Origin: Candida dubliniensis CD36
Taxonomy: Eukaryota; Ascomycota; Pichiomycetes; Serinales; Debaryomycetaceae
DNA: 64,000 bases
Reading direction: 5' to 3'
Assembly: GCF_000026945.1 (NCBI RefSeq)
Contig: NC_012860.1
Span: forward strand, 2,046,001 to 2,110,000
How positions within the stretch are numbered: the stretch's first letter is position 1; each line of letters begins with the position of its first letter. The notes under the pieces were generated by a model. It saw only the letters and a list, made by a program, of their open reading frames with translations, was not told the DNA's origin and searched no databases. This document shows, piece by piece, positions 19,047-28,418 of this stretch. Both the position numbers and the translations under genes were made by a program.

Positions 19047-19412
19047 TGTTTTTTTGGGGCTTTATTTATCTGGTTTCTTAAATGCATGGCTTTGAATCAA
19101 ATGGTTCATATCATCGCTTGCTAAATCAACTAATATGGAATTTTGAATATAAGCCAATTAGAAGGTGATTTACCCGGTTTATTGCCATTTCTTAATATGA
19201 AAATCAGTAGGTGATGAGTACTGCGTTAGCTACTTGTTTGTATTAGAATATTCAAGATATATATAAAGTTGCAATTTTATAATTAATAGTACTAACGACA
19301 ATAACTAGTACACCTTTATATCATCTTCCGGTGTCTTCTTTCGGAGTTTGAAAACTGTCTATTTTGTAGAGGAACAATAGAATTTGTTCGTAATTGTTCT
19401 CCTTTCTCGGCT

Positions 19413-19460
19413 ATGTCTCTGAACCATTACTACCCCTTTTTTTTTTCCAAACAATATTGA
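19413..19460 (+). promoter_or_regulatory. Possible uORF before the MFS gene
   Basis: A 15-codon ATG-to-TGA frame lies 86 bases before the main ATG and downstream of a TATA box near 19258. It would be in the mRNA leader if that TATA box is used. Confidence 0.3.
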
Positions 19461-19546
19461 AATCTCCTTTTTTTTTTTTTTTTCATCTAAAGAACTTCAT
19501 TCCTTTGTTGTCTATTGAAATATATCAACTTTAAAAATCATTAACA

Positions 19547-20920
19547 ATGTCGGACGGATGGATTTCATTTCTAATTGACGAGATTGGCCTTTATACCCTC
19601 TCAAATTCCGGAAGCGATGTATACATTATCATTCTTCTTAGAATGATAAGATTAATTGGCTTTGGTGCGACATCTTTAATCCTTGCATTATTTTTAAAAT
19701 CACTAGGCATTCCAGAACAATATATTGGTTTATTTATGACATTGACATTTGTTGGAGATTTAGTGTCTTCATTCTTATTATCTGTCATAACTGATCAAAT
19801 CGGAAGGAAAAAAATGTTGCTTGCATGTTCGATATTAATGACTTTGACTGGGGCTGTTTTCGGTTTGTTTGAAAATTACTATGTTTTGGTAACAGCTGCT
19901 ATTTTAGGAATTTTAACTCCCTCTGGAGGGGAGGTTGGACCATTTAGAACAGTTGAACAAAGTTCTATTGCATCTTTGGTTCCTCATGAGAAAAGATCAG
20001 ACATTTATGCTTGGTATACATTTTTGGGTACATTTTGTGCTGCGTTTGGGTCATTCTTAGCAGGAGCATTGATTGACATTGTTCAGGACAACTATGGATT
20101 CACCATAGTGCAAAGTTATAAATGCGTATTTTGGGTATACACGTTGTTGTCTGGTATATGTGTCATTTTATGTTTATTCATTACTGAAAACATTGAAGTG
20201 AAACCAGACCCTGTGCCTGAAGAACCAGCAACAACGCCAGAAAATGGTACTGAACCAACTGAAAGAACTCAATTGGTACCACTGCAAACCGGTAATGTGA
20301 ACAGTAAACCAAAGAACAAGTTCAGATTGTTGCCACATTTATCACCAGATACTTACTTACTTGTTGTTAAATTGTCTTTATTGTTTGGACTTGATTCGTT
20401 TGCCTCATCATTAACCCCAATCTCATGGATTTCATATTATATTAAAAACAAGTTTGATGTACCTTCATCCTATTTGGGTTCAGTCTTTTTCACAACTGGA
20501 TTTGTGAGTGGTTTCACATCTCTTGGTAGTACACCATTAACGAAAAGATTTGGAGCAGTTGTGACAATGGTTTTCACTCACTTACCAGCGTCAATATTGT
20601 TAGCTCTTGTTCCATTCCCATCGTCATTCTCCTTAACCATGGGTATTTTGGTTGTTCGGGCATGTACACAAACAATGGATGTGGCACCCAAACATGTATT
20701 CTTAGCAACCCTAGTGTCCGATAGTGATAGAACAGCGGTGTTTGGATTTGTCAACGTTGTCAAAACTTTAGCACAAGTTGTGGGTCCAAGTATTGTTGGT
20801 GTGATCACTCAACGTGGTGCACAATGGGTTTCCTTCGTTATTGCCGGGTCATTGAAGGCAACCTACGATATTGGAATGTTGGTAACATTTTTAACTTACA
20901 ATCGCCATGCTGTACACTAG
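19547..20920 (+). CDS. MFS transporter, 12-segment type
   Basis: Major facilitator superfamily membrane protein of 457 residues. Two groups of six hydrophobic segments are separated by a hydrophilic loop (about 220-265) rich in Pro, Glu and Thr. The loop after segment 2 holds LLSVITDQIGRKKML, a clear motif A (Asp followed by GRK). There is no N-terminal extension. It does not resemble the sugar or DHA2 families in detail; I recognise it only as an MFS of unknown substrate. The start is the first ATG. Its 3' end is 40 bases from the end of the convergent reductase gene, so the two transcripts probably overlap. A short uORF lies in the presumed leader. Confidence 0.85.
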   Translation: MSDGWISFLIDEIGLYTLSNSGSDVYIIILLRMIRLIGFGATSLILALFLKSLGIPEQYIGLFMTLTFVGDLVSSFLLSVITDQIGRKKMLLACSILMTLTGAVFGLFENYYVLVTAAILGILTPSGGEVGPFRTVEQSSIASLVPHEKRSDIYAWYTFLGTFCAAFGSFLAGALIDIVQDNYGFTIVQSYKCVFWVYTLLSGICVILCLFITENIEVKPDPVPEEPATTPENGTEPTERTQLVPLQTGNVNSKPKNKFRLLPHLSPDTYLLVVKLSLLFGLDSFASSLTPISWISYYIKNKFDVPSSYLGSVFFTTGFVSGFTSLGSTPLTKRFGAVVTMVFTHLPASILLALVPFPSSFSLTMGILVVRACTQTMDVAPKHVFLATLVSDSDRTAVFGFVNVVKTLAQVVGPSIVGVITQRGAQWVSFVIAGSLKATYDIGMLVTFLTYNRHAVH

Positions 20921-20960
20921 ACATATAGTTTTTATACAGTAGTTTTTACCCCCGGACTAT

Positions 20961-21974
20961 TTAGTTTTGTTTAGATTCTAGAATTTGTTTTACCGTATTA
21001 ACGACAATGGTTTCTAAAGGTTCGAATTCCCAGGGCAATAATTTCCTGGTAGCATCATTGTTCACTCTTGCTAGTTTTTTAAACTCTTCTGCTTCTGTTC
21101 CAGGGTTGCCTTTTGGTAGGTTTAATTCTGGAAAGTGTTTATTGATTATATCAAGAATCTGTTGACAAGTGAAATATCCATTAGTCATCAATAATCTTTT
21201 GTTTACTAACTCGTCGGATTCAATAGCGTATACTTGAACTTTAGCAATATCTGTTGCCGAAATGTAACCACCACTAACATTTTCGAAAGTTGAATTATTC
21301 TCGTGGTTCAATTTTAACAAGTCGTCAATCATTTCATTGGAACTATTAAATCTTTTTGGTTCAAAATCGTATGCTTTAGGACCAAATACCCAAGATGGAT
21401 TAACAACCACTAATCCGAACACTGGTTTTTGCATTAAGATAAACTCCCAGGCCAATTTTTCTGCGAATGCCTTAGATGCGTAATACGCAGTGATATTATC
21501 CTTCAATGCATCCTGATACGAAGTATTGTTCCAACTTCCTTCATTGAATGATAAAGTCGGATTTGTTTCATCAGTATTAGAATAAATTGCAGCATCAGAT
21601 GATGTGAGAACCACACGTTTCAAGTTTGGACAATGATCAGCAGCTGCATGCAAAATGTTTTCTGTTCCTTTGATGGCAGGTTGAAGAATAACATTTTCTG
21701 GGTCCTCTGTATCAAATGTTAATGGAGATGCTGTATGAAATAAATATTCTATATCATTATGTTTAGTCAATACTTTGTCAAACGAGTTAGGTGTAGCCAA
21801 TTCCTTTACTATCTCATAAGTGAATTTGGCATCCGAAGGCATAAATGATTTCAATTGTTCACCTTTGGTGGTTGAACGAACAGTGCCAACAACTTCATAT
21901 CCTTTTGATAATAATAACTTGATGATGTGTTGAGCAATAAAGCCTGATGCCCCTGTTATAAAAACCTTTGTCAT
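20961..21974 (-). CDS. NADPH-dependent GRE2-type carbonyl reductase
   Basis: Extended short-chain dehydrogenase of the dihydroflavonol-4-reductase/methylglyoxal-reductase group, reducing aldehydes and ketones with NADPH in the cytosol. The 337-residue protein begins with the Rossmann motif TGASGFIAQH (7-16), followed by a basic patch TVRSTTKG typical of NADPH preference. The catalytic pair is Y164 and K168 in YYASK, with an upstream LTSSDAA serine segment. The length is normal for S. cerevisiae Gre2 relatives, which in C. albicans form a small family including GRP2; I cannot name this member. The promoter has a TATA-like TTATAAAT near 22040. It may be stress-induced like its relatives, but that is inference. 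Confidence 0.92.
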   Translation of the reverse strand: MTKVFITGASGFIAQHIIKLLLSKGYEVVGTVRSTTKGEQLKSFMPSDAKFTYEIVKELATPNSFDKVLTKHNDIEYLFHTASPLTFDTEDPENVILQPAIKGTENILHAAADHCPNLKRVVLTSSDAAIYSNTDETNPTLSFNEGSWNNTSYQDALKDNITAYYASKAFAEKLAWEFILMQKPVFGLVVVNPSWVFGPKAYDFEPKRFNSSNEMIDDLLKLNHENNSTFENVSGGYISATDIAKVQVYAIESDELVNKRLLMTNGYFTCQQILDIINKHFPELNLPKGNPGTEAEEFKKLARVNNDATRKLLPWEFEPLETIVVNTVKQILESKQN

Positions 21975-22242
21975 TGTTCTATAGAATTGATTGTGAATGA
22001 ATCGGATTTTGTAAAAATAATTGAGTTGATATATATGTTCTTTATAAATGGGTGTTCCTAGTATTTTTTCCTTTTTTTTTTTTTCAAGTCATAGATTGTT
22101 CATTTCAGCAGGATCTACATTCCTAATCGGGAATAAATTGATAAGAGTTTGTCAGTGTTTTAGCGCAACCTAATGCGCTCCAGCAATATCCTAGGTATGA
22201 TAACTATCGGAAGAGTTGTATAACATATTTACATATCTCAAA

Positions 22243-23667
22243 CTACTTATTGAATCGATGAATATACTTTTCAATGTCAAAACCACCACCTTGTAATGCT
22301 TGGTTTGCAATCTTTCTAATTTTTGCTTGATCACAAGTCACATTCTCTGGTATTTCAAACTCTGACAACCCCATTGATCTTTTCGAGTCAATGTCATTTT
22401 TCAAGTCATCGATATCAGCACCTTGAAATTCTTTTCGCTTTTCCTCTTCATTTAATTGAGATCTGTAATCAGCTGGTGAAATGTTTTTTAAAAAGGCATT
22501 TCTAGTATCCAACAATGTCTGAATGTTGGTAATACTTAATGGAGTTTGTCCGTAATACAAGACTGAAGAGTGCCCATCTCCATTGTGTTCTCTGTCAACC
22601 TCATGAGGAAGATCACAATGCCAAAATACAAATGAGCCCTTTTTAACATCGGGTATAGAAATAACACCTTGTTGTAAATGAGGATGAAACTTGTCAAGAA
22701 ATAATTGTCCAGTTCCTGGCACTGTTCCAGGAAACTTGGGTGTTGTCAAATCAATCTCATAATCGTCAATGTTTCCTGACTCAGGATCTTTCCAAAAAAA
22801 TGGTCTAAGCATGATATAAGCTACTGATAATTTTAAGCTCGGTAATACTCTTAATGTACCTTCACCTGACTTATTGTTAGAGAGCGCCAACCAACCTTGT
22901 AACGTCCGAAAGGAGGAGCATATTGTGGATTTCCCATCTACGTCATCTTCATTCTCATATAAATTCTCCTTTGAATAAGTTCTTTCATCCAACTTAAATG
23001 CATCCCAATTTTCCCAGTCACCTTCAAAAATTGGTTTGTACACCTCGGAATACATAATATCTTCCCATCTTTCTATTGAAGAAGAATCTAAATGTAAGGG
23101 CAATGCGGCTGCTTTACCTGGTTCTCTAATTCTAATTCTGTCACCATAAACAAGTTGTGTTTCTAAATCAATCAAGCAATTCTCTTTATCTTGAACATGA
23201 AACTCTTTGCTCATGGCTTTGAAGATTGCTTTCATATTAGGATGGAATCTTGCTTCTGTTTGTGGTTTTGACCAAAAAACATTGTACCAGGATGTTGGAT
23301 TAGGAAAAGTGTACCCTGCTGTTTCTGGATGTGATTTGCAAAAGTCAACCAATCCATTAAACCAAATATCAACTTGATCAACATCAATTACATTTTCAAT
23401 CATTAAACAACCCCGTTGTTTAAACAAATTGGAAACTTGTACTGGAAGTTTGTTATCTTTGATATCAGTAAAACTACATTTAGGAACATACGAGGGTCCA
23501 ATTCTGGCAATTTCAATAAATTCTTTCTCTATTTCGACTAGTAACCTTTTCCAGCTAGCAGAGACTTGTTTGGCATTCTCGGGTTTAATTAATCTTTGTT
23601 TGATAGCAGTGAATCGAGCATCCAAATTGGATGGAATTTCATCCTTGAGCACTTTAGAAGGAGACAT
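22243..23667 (-). CDS. DUF1479 family protein, probable Fe(II)/2OG oxygenase fold
   Basis: A 474-residue soluble protein similar in layout to bacterial YbiU-type DUF1479 proteins. Signs of an iron/2-oxoglutarate dioxygenase site are H192 and D194 in ALPLHLDSSS and a distal histidine H355 in CDLPHEVD, all in a jelly-roll-like context (GWLALSNNKSGEGTLRVLPSL before, GSFVFWHCDLPHEVD near the distal ligand). No signal peptide or membrane segment is present. The reaction is not known; the metal-site reading is inference from motif layout. It lies downstream of, and in the same direction as, the reductase gene's promoter, separated by 268 bases. A CGG-ended near-palindrome at 23825-23848 suggests dedicated zinc-cluster control. 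Confidence 0.8.
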   Translation of the reverse strand: MSPSKVLKDEIPSNLDARFTAIKQRLIKPENAKQVSASWKRLLVEIEKEFIEIARIGPSYVPKCSFTDIKDNKLPVQVSNLFKQRGCLMIENVIDVDQVDIWFNGLVDFCKSHPETAGYTFPNPTSWYNVFWSKPQTEARFHPNMKAIFKAMSKEFHVQDKENCLIDLETQLVYGDRIRIREPGKAAALPLHLDSSSIERWEDIMYSEVYKPIFEGDWENWDAFKLDERTYSKENLYENEDDVDGKSTICSSFRTLQGWLALSNNKSGEGTLRVLPSLKLSVAYIMLRPFFWKDPESGNIDDYEIDLTTPKFPGTVPGTGQLFLDKFHPHLQQGVISIPDVKKGSFVFWHCDLPHEVDREHNGDGHSSVLYYGQTPLSITNIQTLLDTRNAFLKNISPADYRSQLNEEEKRKEFQGADIDDLKNDIDSKRSMGLSEFEIPENVTCDQAKIRKIANQALQGGGFDIEKYIHRFNK

Positions 23668-23824
23668 TGCAAGTAATATTGATAAATGGTTTCATTCTGA
23701 ACCTTTGAGAATTCCACTGGGATTGCCTCGACATATATACTTGTGTATTTTTGTTATTATTGCAAAAAAAATTACTGAAATAGTAGTGCAACTAATTCTC
23801 CTCCACTTTTTCAATAAACGCGGT

Positions 23825-23848
23825 CGGGTTACCCAATGGGGTATTCCG
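23825..23848. promoter_or_regulatory. CGG/CCG-ended near-palindrome upstream of DUF1479 gene
   Basis: Arm CGGGTTACCC and arm GGGTATTCCG are separated by AATG. The arms match as inverted copies at 8 of 10 positions, with CGG and CCG at the outer ends. This is the form of a dimeric zinc-cluster operator, 158-181 bases before the start codon. Confidence 0.55.
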
Positions 23849-24675
23849 CCCGCTCTTTGTCATCTTTTAGTTCAATTTGTTCTCTCCACAAAAAATTAAA
23901 TTTGCTCTCGCATACTAAAGTTGTTAAGGCTAATTATATTTCAACTTTTGATGAAGAAACTTGTTGTAAAAATTGACTTATTGACATCTTTCAATACTAA
24001 ATTGTTGAGAAAACTAGCCACCAATCAGGAATCTAGAAGTATAAACGTTGTGTAGATTCTTTTACCTTCAACTTCGGAAATAAAAGTATTCAGAATGGTA
24101 CAAGCCCACTTTTTCAACAAGATTTCGTACAGTTATAGATCAAAATTTGCAACAACTGCCGACAACACACATTAATTCAGTTTAACAAACTCAAATACAT
24201 CTGATGATTATAATGAACACAAAAATACATACATGGATCATAGATCCTATGTTCTCACATCTAAGAAATTCGCATGACCTTCTTGATGGAAAGCCGTTCT
24301 TTCCCTGATATTTACAAGATTTTGCCAAAGTCAAGGAATTAACATTCTTTATTGTTTCGATTTAGAAATTGAACCACAGCCATGTTAAAGCGGCAATATT
24401 AGCGATAATATATGATCTCCACAATGAATGGCATAATTTGCTTCAAAAAAAAAGGGGGGGTTGTTGAGCGATATTGGCTGAAAATAATAGATAGATAAGA
24501 TCAAAAAAAAATTGTGTGGTGGCAACAGATACAGCGAAAAACGCTCACGAGATAGTAGGTATGGCATCATCTTACACAAAAGCAAAAATTTCTTCTCGAA
24601 AAACCAAGAAGCATTTCCGAAACTTACTAGTATATATATGCTGATGGATATGTCCATCATTTAATTCATAAAGTA

Positions 24676-24723
24676 ATGCTTTTCAATGTCCAAAAATTTC
24701 TAACCTTTCTAGCAACAACATAA
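24676..24723 (+). promoter_or_regulatory. uORF upstream of CRP1
   Basis: A 15-codon ATG-to-TAA frame ends 9 bases before the CRP1 ATG, downstream of a TATATATA box at about 24630. If the leader starts near that box, ribosomes meet this ATG first. Confidence 0.4.
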
Positions 24724-24732
24724 ATCCACATA

Positions 24733-27700
24733 ATGCAGAAGATTATTATTAATTTTGCAAATATACATTGCGATAAATGTGAAGGAATCATAAGAAAAGT
24801 TTTAAGTCGTTATTATAAAATCAGAGAAGAGACTAATTTGAATGCAAACTTAAAGGCATCTGAGGTTATATTCAAACTTGAAAATAATGAAGTTACGTTA
24901 TATGGCAATGATTTGATTGATTTCCAGGGTGATATGAAGCGACTTATCAAAAGTTTAGGGAAAGCTGGGTTTGATATTTTGTCTTGGGATTTATACAATG
25001 GCGACGAAACTGTGAGTTCATCCCAAATGGTCAATACTAATATTCAAGGAGCTGACGAACCAGATGGTTTCATAGATATTGTTGGAATGTACCACAAATT
25101 TATTAACTCAAGAAACAAAAAGAAGCATTTGAATTATTGTAAAGTGTGTCAAGAATCGCAACAACACAAGAAGAAATCGATGGATTCTGATTATGCTTCA
25201 AGCAGCGAAGCCACTGTTGTTGAAATTCCACACCAAGAGTTCCGAGCATCGTTTTTGGTTACTGGAATGACATGTGCATCATGTGCACAGTCCATCACTG
25301 ACAATTTGCGATCAATCTTAGGTGAATCAAAGAATGAAGATGAACCCAATTTTTCTGTCAACGTAATTCAGCAATCAGTGGTTGTAATTATCCCTAACAA
25401 ACAGATTATTAATAAAATTGTTGATGCGATCAATGACATGGGGTTTGATTGTAAATTAATCGAAGTTTTGCCAGTGCAAAGGTCAGTCAATACTAAAGTA
25501 ACAGCATTGATTGGAGGAATGACATGTGCTGCTTGTGCTAATTCAATTGACAGTGCAGTTAAAGAATTGCCATTTATCTTAGAAAGTGGGATTAATGTAG
25601 TGACTAAAGCTGCCCAATTTGTTTTGGAGGATGATGGAGGTCTGAATATCGCCAAATTGAAGGAAACAATTGAAGATTGTGGATTTGATTTTGAATTGTT
25701 AAGTACTGAAAAAGTCAACTATACATCAGGGAAACAAAAGCCAAGATCGATTAACTTAAAAGTGAACGGAATGTTTTGTAACCATTGCCCAGATATTATA
25801 ACTCAATATTTAACTAATTACGGTGACGCAGTTGTCATTAATGATCCAATATCTCTTGATCACCCAGTGATCAAGTTTACGTATGTTCCACTGCAAACCC
25901 TAAAGACAAGAAAAATTTTGTTTGATTTGAACCATCTCAAAGATGATGGTAATGGTGGGTATATAATAACTCCTGATGAAAAGGGTGCTTTTGAGTGTGA
26001 AATCATCAAGCCGGTGACAGTAGACGAGCATGTCAGAAAATTAGCTCACAGAGAAGTTGTAGGGTTAGCAATAAGATTAACCATAGCCACTTTGTTTGCA
26101 ATTCCAACATTTATATTTGGAATTGTTGCCATGTCATTGTTGCCTAAACATCATTCTTTCCGAGTTTGGGTGGAAGATCCAATTTGGGTTGGTAATGTTT
26201 CCCGGAACTCTTGGATATTGTTTATCTTAGCAACACCTGTTTATTTTTTTGCAGCTGATACTTTCCATCGTAAAGCAATTAAAGAGATAAAGTCTTTATG
26301 GTTCCATAAGAATTCGTTTAAATCCCGATTACTCAAGTTTGGGTCCATGAATTTATTGATGAGTTTGGGAACAACTGTTGCTTATTTTGCTAGTATTGTT
26401 TTAATTGGGTTAAGTGCATCACAGAAACCCAAGACCCACCATGGATTACACACAACGTACTTTGATTCCGTCGTATTTTTGTCATTCTTTTTATTGATTG
26501 GTAAACTATTACAAAGTTATTCCAAAAGTAAAACTGCAGACGCTATTTCTGAGTTGTCTAAATTGAAACAAACGGAAGCCACATTAATTGAGGATGACAA
26601 AGACACACGAGTTGATATTCAGTTGCTAGAAATTGGTGATCAAATAAGAATCGGAACAGGTGAGTCCCCACCAGTTGATTGTGTTTTAGTAGAAGGAAGT
26701 ACTGAGTTTGATGAAAGTGCATTGACTGGTGAATCAACTCCAGTCAAACACCAAGAGGGCCACCAGATTTTCTCCGGTACTGTTAATATTGGTAACAGTT
26801 CAGTTGTTGGAAAGGTTACTAGTCTCGAAGGAGATTCGTTGTTAAACCAAATTGTTAATACGGTGAGAGATGGTCAAATGCGCAAAGCACCCATGGAACG
26901 TACAGCTGATTTGATTACTGGTTATTTTGTTCCATTAATCATTTCCTGTGCTGTTATTACATGGGTTATATGGTTGGCTTTGGGTTACTCGGGAGCTTTA
27001 CCTCAAAGTTATTTGGACATTGATGTTGGTGGATGGACTGTGTGGTCGCTTGAGTTTGCGATTGCGGTGTTTGTTGTTGCATGTCCTTGTGGGATTGGAC
27101 TTGCTGCCCCAACAGCTCTCTTTGTTGGGTCCGGGCTAGCAGCAAAAAATGGTATATTAGCTAAAGGTGGTGGGGTTGCATTCCAGGATGGAGCCAATGT
27201 CAATATTGTGTGTTTTGATAAAACTGGAACCTTGACCAAAGGAGAATTAACAATCACTGATTTCCACTTTCCTGATAAAAATATTGTTGCTAGAACGTTC
27301 GCCTTGCAAGCAGCTCGAGACTTAGAGGTCCCGTCACATCATCCATTGGGAAAAGCAGTGAAGTCGTTTATTGCTGGGTATGATAGAAACTCATTGACGG
27401 CCAATAAGATTCCTCAAGTTGAGACTGTTCCAGGGAAAGGGTTGAAAGGACAAATAATTTATGATGAAGGTGATGATATATGGAACGAATACAAACCAAC
27501 GCAAGCAATTCTTGGTAATGAAAAATTAATGGAAGAAAATAATATTGAATTCACTGAAAAAGAAAGACAATGGTTGGACAAATGGAAAGGAGAATGCAAA
27601 TCAGTGATTTTGGTCGGTTTACAATGTGAATCATATTTTAAAGACTCCAAATTCCATTTGGTTTTTATAATGGCTGCGAGAGATCAGCTTAGACCAGAAA

Positions 27701-28326
27701 CAAAAAAGGTTATTGAGTTTTTGAAACATAAAGACATCGAATGTTGGATGATTACTGGTGATAACAAGCTTACAGCTGATGCCATTGCTAAAGAGATTGG
27801 AATTGAGAATGTTGTGAGTGAGGTGTTACCAGACGAAAAAGAAGCACAAATTAAAAAGATTCGACAATTGAAACTGAGTGGTAAGAAAGAACCAGTAATT
27901 GCCATGATTGGTGATGGAATAAATGATGCTCCTGCTTTAGCTTCAGCTGATGTTGGAATTGCTTTATCTTCAGGTGCAGATTTGGCTGTTACTTCCAGTG
28001 ATTTTATTTTGCTTAATAAGATACATCCTTTGGTCAGCCTTGCAACACTTTTAGATATTTGTTCCAAAGTTTTCCAGAGAGTGAAGTTGAATTTTGGATG
28101 GAGTTTAGTTTACAATTTGATAGCTCTTCCTATTGCTGCTGGGGTGATTTATCCTTATAAGAATTCCCGATTGGATCCTGTGTGGGCCAGTGCTGCCATG
28201 GCCTTGTCTTCTGTAAGTGTGGTCTTAAGTAGCTTGGCTTTAAAATTGTATAAACCACTGCTCAAAGCTGAAGATTTTGGTATTGGTAATAACACCGAGA
28301 GTGAGCTTTCACCAAACGAAGTATAG
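24733..28326 (+). CDS. CRP1: Copper-transporting P1B-type ATPase
   Basis: Copper-exporting pump giving high copper resistance in C. albicans, placed in the plasma membrane; distinct from the secretory-pathway pump Ccc2. The 1197-residue protein has four N-terminal metal-binding modules: an unusual CDKC at about 14-17, GMTCASC, GMTCAAC and GMFCNHC. Eight membrane segments follow, including the ion-binding C784-P785-C786. Catalytic motifs are complete: LTGES (actuator), D829 in DKTGTLTKG (phosphorylated Asp), SHHPLGKA (HP motif) and GDGINDAPALA (hinge). The start is the first ATG, directly at the first metal module. A 15-codon uORF ends 9 bases upstream. PTC1 is convergent 92 bases downstream. 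Confidence in family is very high; CRP1 rather than CCC2 rests on the divergent first module, size and remembered position. Confidence 0.95.
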   Translation: MQKIIINFANIHCDKCEGIIRKVLSRYYKIREETNLNANLKASEVIFKLENNEVTLYGNDLIDFQGDMKRLIKSLGKAGFDILSWDLYNGDETVSSSQMVNTNIQGADEPDGFIDIVGMYHKFINSRNKKKHLNYCKVCQESQQHKKKSMDSDYASSSEATVVEIPHQEFRASFLVTGMTCASCAQSITDNLRSILGESKNEDEPNFSVNVIQQSVVVIIPNKQIINKIVDAINDMGFDCKLIEVLPVQRSVNTKVTALIGGMTCAACANSIDSAVKELPFILESGINVVTKAAQFVLEDDGGLNIAKLKETIEDCGFDFELLSTEKVNYTSGKQKPRSINLKVNGMFCNHCPDIITQYLTNYGDAVVINDPISLDHPVIKFTYVPLQTLKTRKILFDLNHLKDDGNGGYIITPDEKGAFECEIIKPVTVDEHVRKLAHREVVGLAIRLTIATLFAIPTFIFGIVAMSLLPKHHSFRVWVEDPIWVGNVSRNSWILFILATPVYFFAADTFHRKAIKEIKSLWFHKNSFKSRLLKFGSMNLLMSLGTTVAYFASIVLIGLSASQKPKTHHGLHTTYFDSVVFLSFFLLIGKLLQSYSKSKTADAISELSKLKQTEATLIEDDKDTRVDIQLLEIGDQIRIGTGESPPVDCVLVEGSTEFDESALTGESTPVKHQEGHQIFSGTVNIGNSSVVGKVTSLEGDSLLNQIVNTVRDGQMRKAPMERTADLITGYFVPLIISCAVITWVIWLALGYSGALPQSYLDIDVGGWTVWSLEFAIAVFVVACPCGIGLAAPTALFVGSGLAAKNGILAKGGGVAFQDGANVNIVCFDKTGTLTKGELTITDFHFPDKNIVARTFALQAARDLEVPSHHPLGKAVKSFIAGYDRNSLTANKIPQVETVPGKGLKGQIIYDEGDDIWNEYKPTQAILGNEKLMEENNIEFTEKERQWLDKWKGECKSVILVGLQCESYFKDSKFHLVFIMAARDQLRPETKKVIEFLKHKDIECWMITGDNKLTADAIAKEIGIENVVSEVLPDEKEAQIKKIRQLKLSGKKEPVIAMIGDGINDAPALASADVGIALSSGADLAVTSSDFILLNKIHPLVSLATLLDICSKVFQRVKLNFGWSLVYNLIALPIAAGVIYPYKNSRLDPVWASAAMALSSVSVVLSSLALKLYKPLLKAEDFGIGNNTESELSPNEV

Positions 28327-28418
28327 TTGTAATAACTATTATATATATAATACTACAATTAATGAAACAAAAGTAAAAAAAAAAAAAGAAAAAAAAAGTA
28401 ATACAAGACCTTAAAACA

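Larger units (their letters stand above)
18195..19546. other. Divergent MFS/MFS promoter region, 1.35 kb
   Basis: No gene. It holds a CAC/CAT microsatellite (18449-18480), a TTCCGCAC octamer (18659-18666), a CCG-N8-CGG everted pair (18719-18732), an inverted repeat (18972-19046), a TATATATAAA box near 19258 and a uORF (19413-19460). Confidence 0.65.
23668..24732. other. Divergent DUF1479/CRP1 promoter region, 1.07 kb
   Basis: No gene. A GC-rich near-palindrome lies at 23825-23848 near the DUF1479 side, a TATATATA run at about 24630-24638 and a uORF at 24676-24723 on the CRP1 side. A minus-strand open frame at 24385-24660 is low in complexity and unconvincing. Confidence 0.65.
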
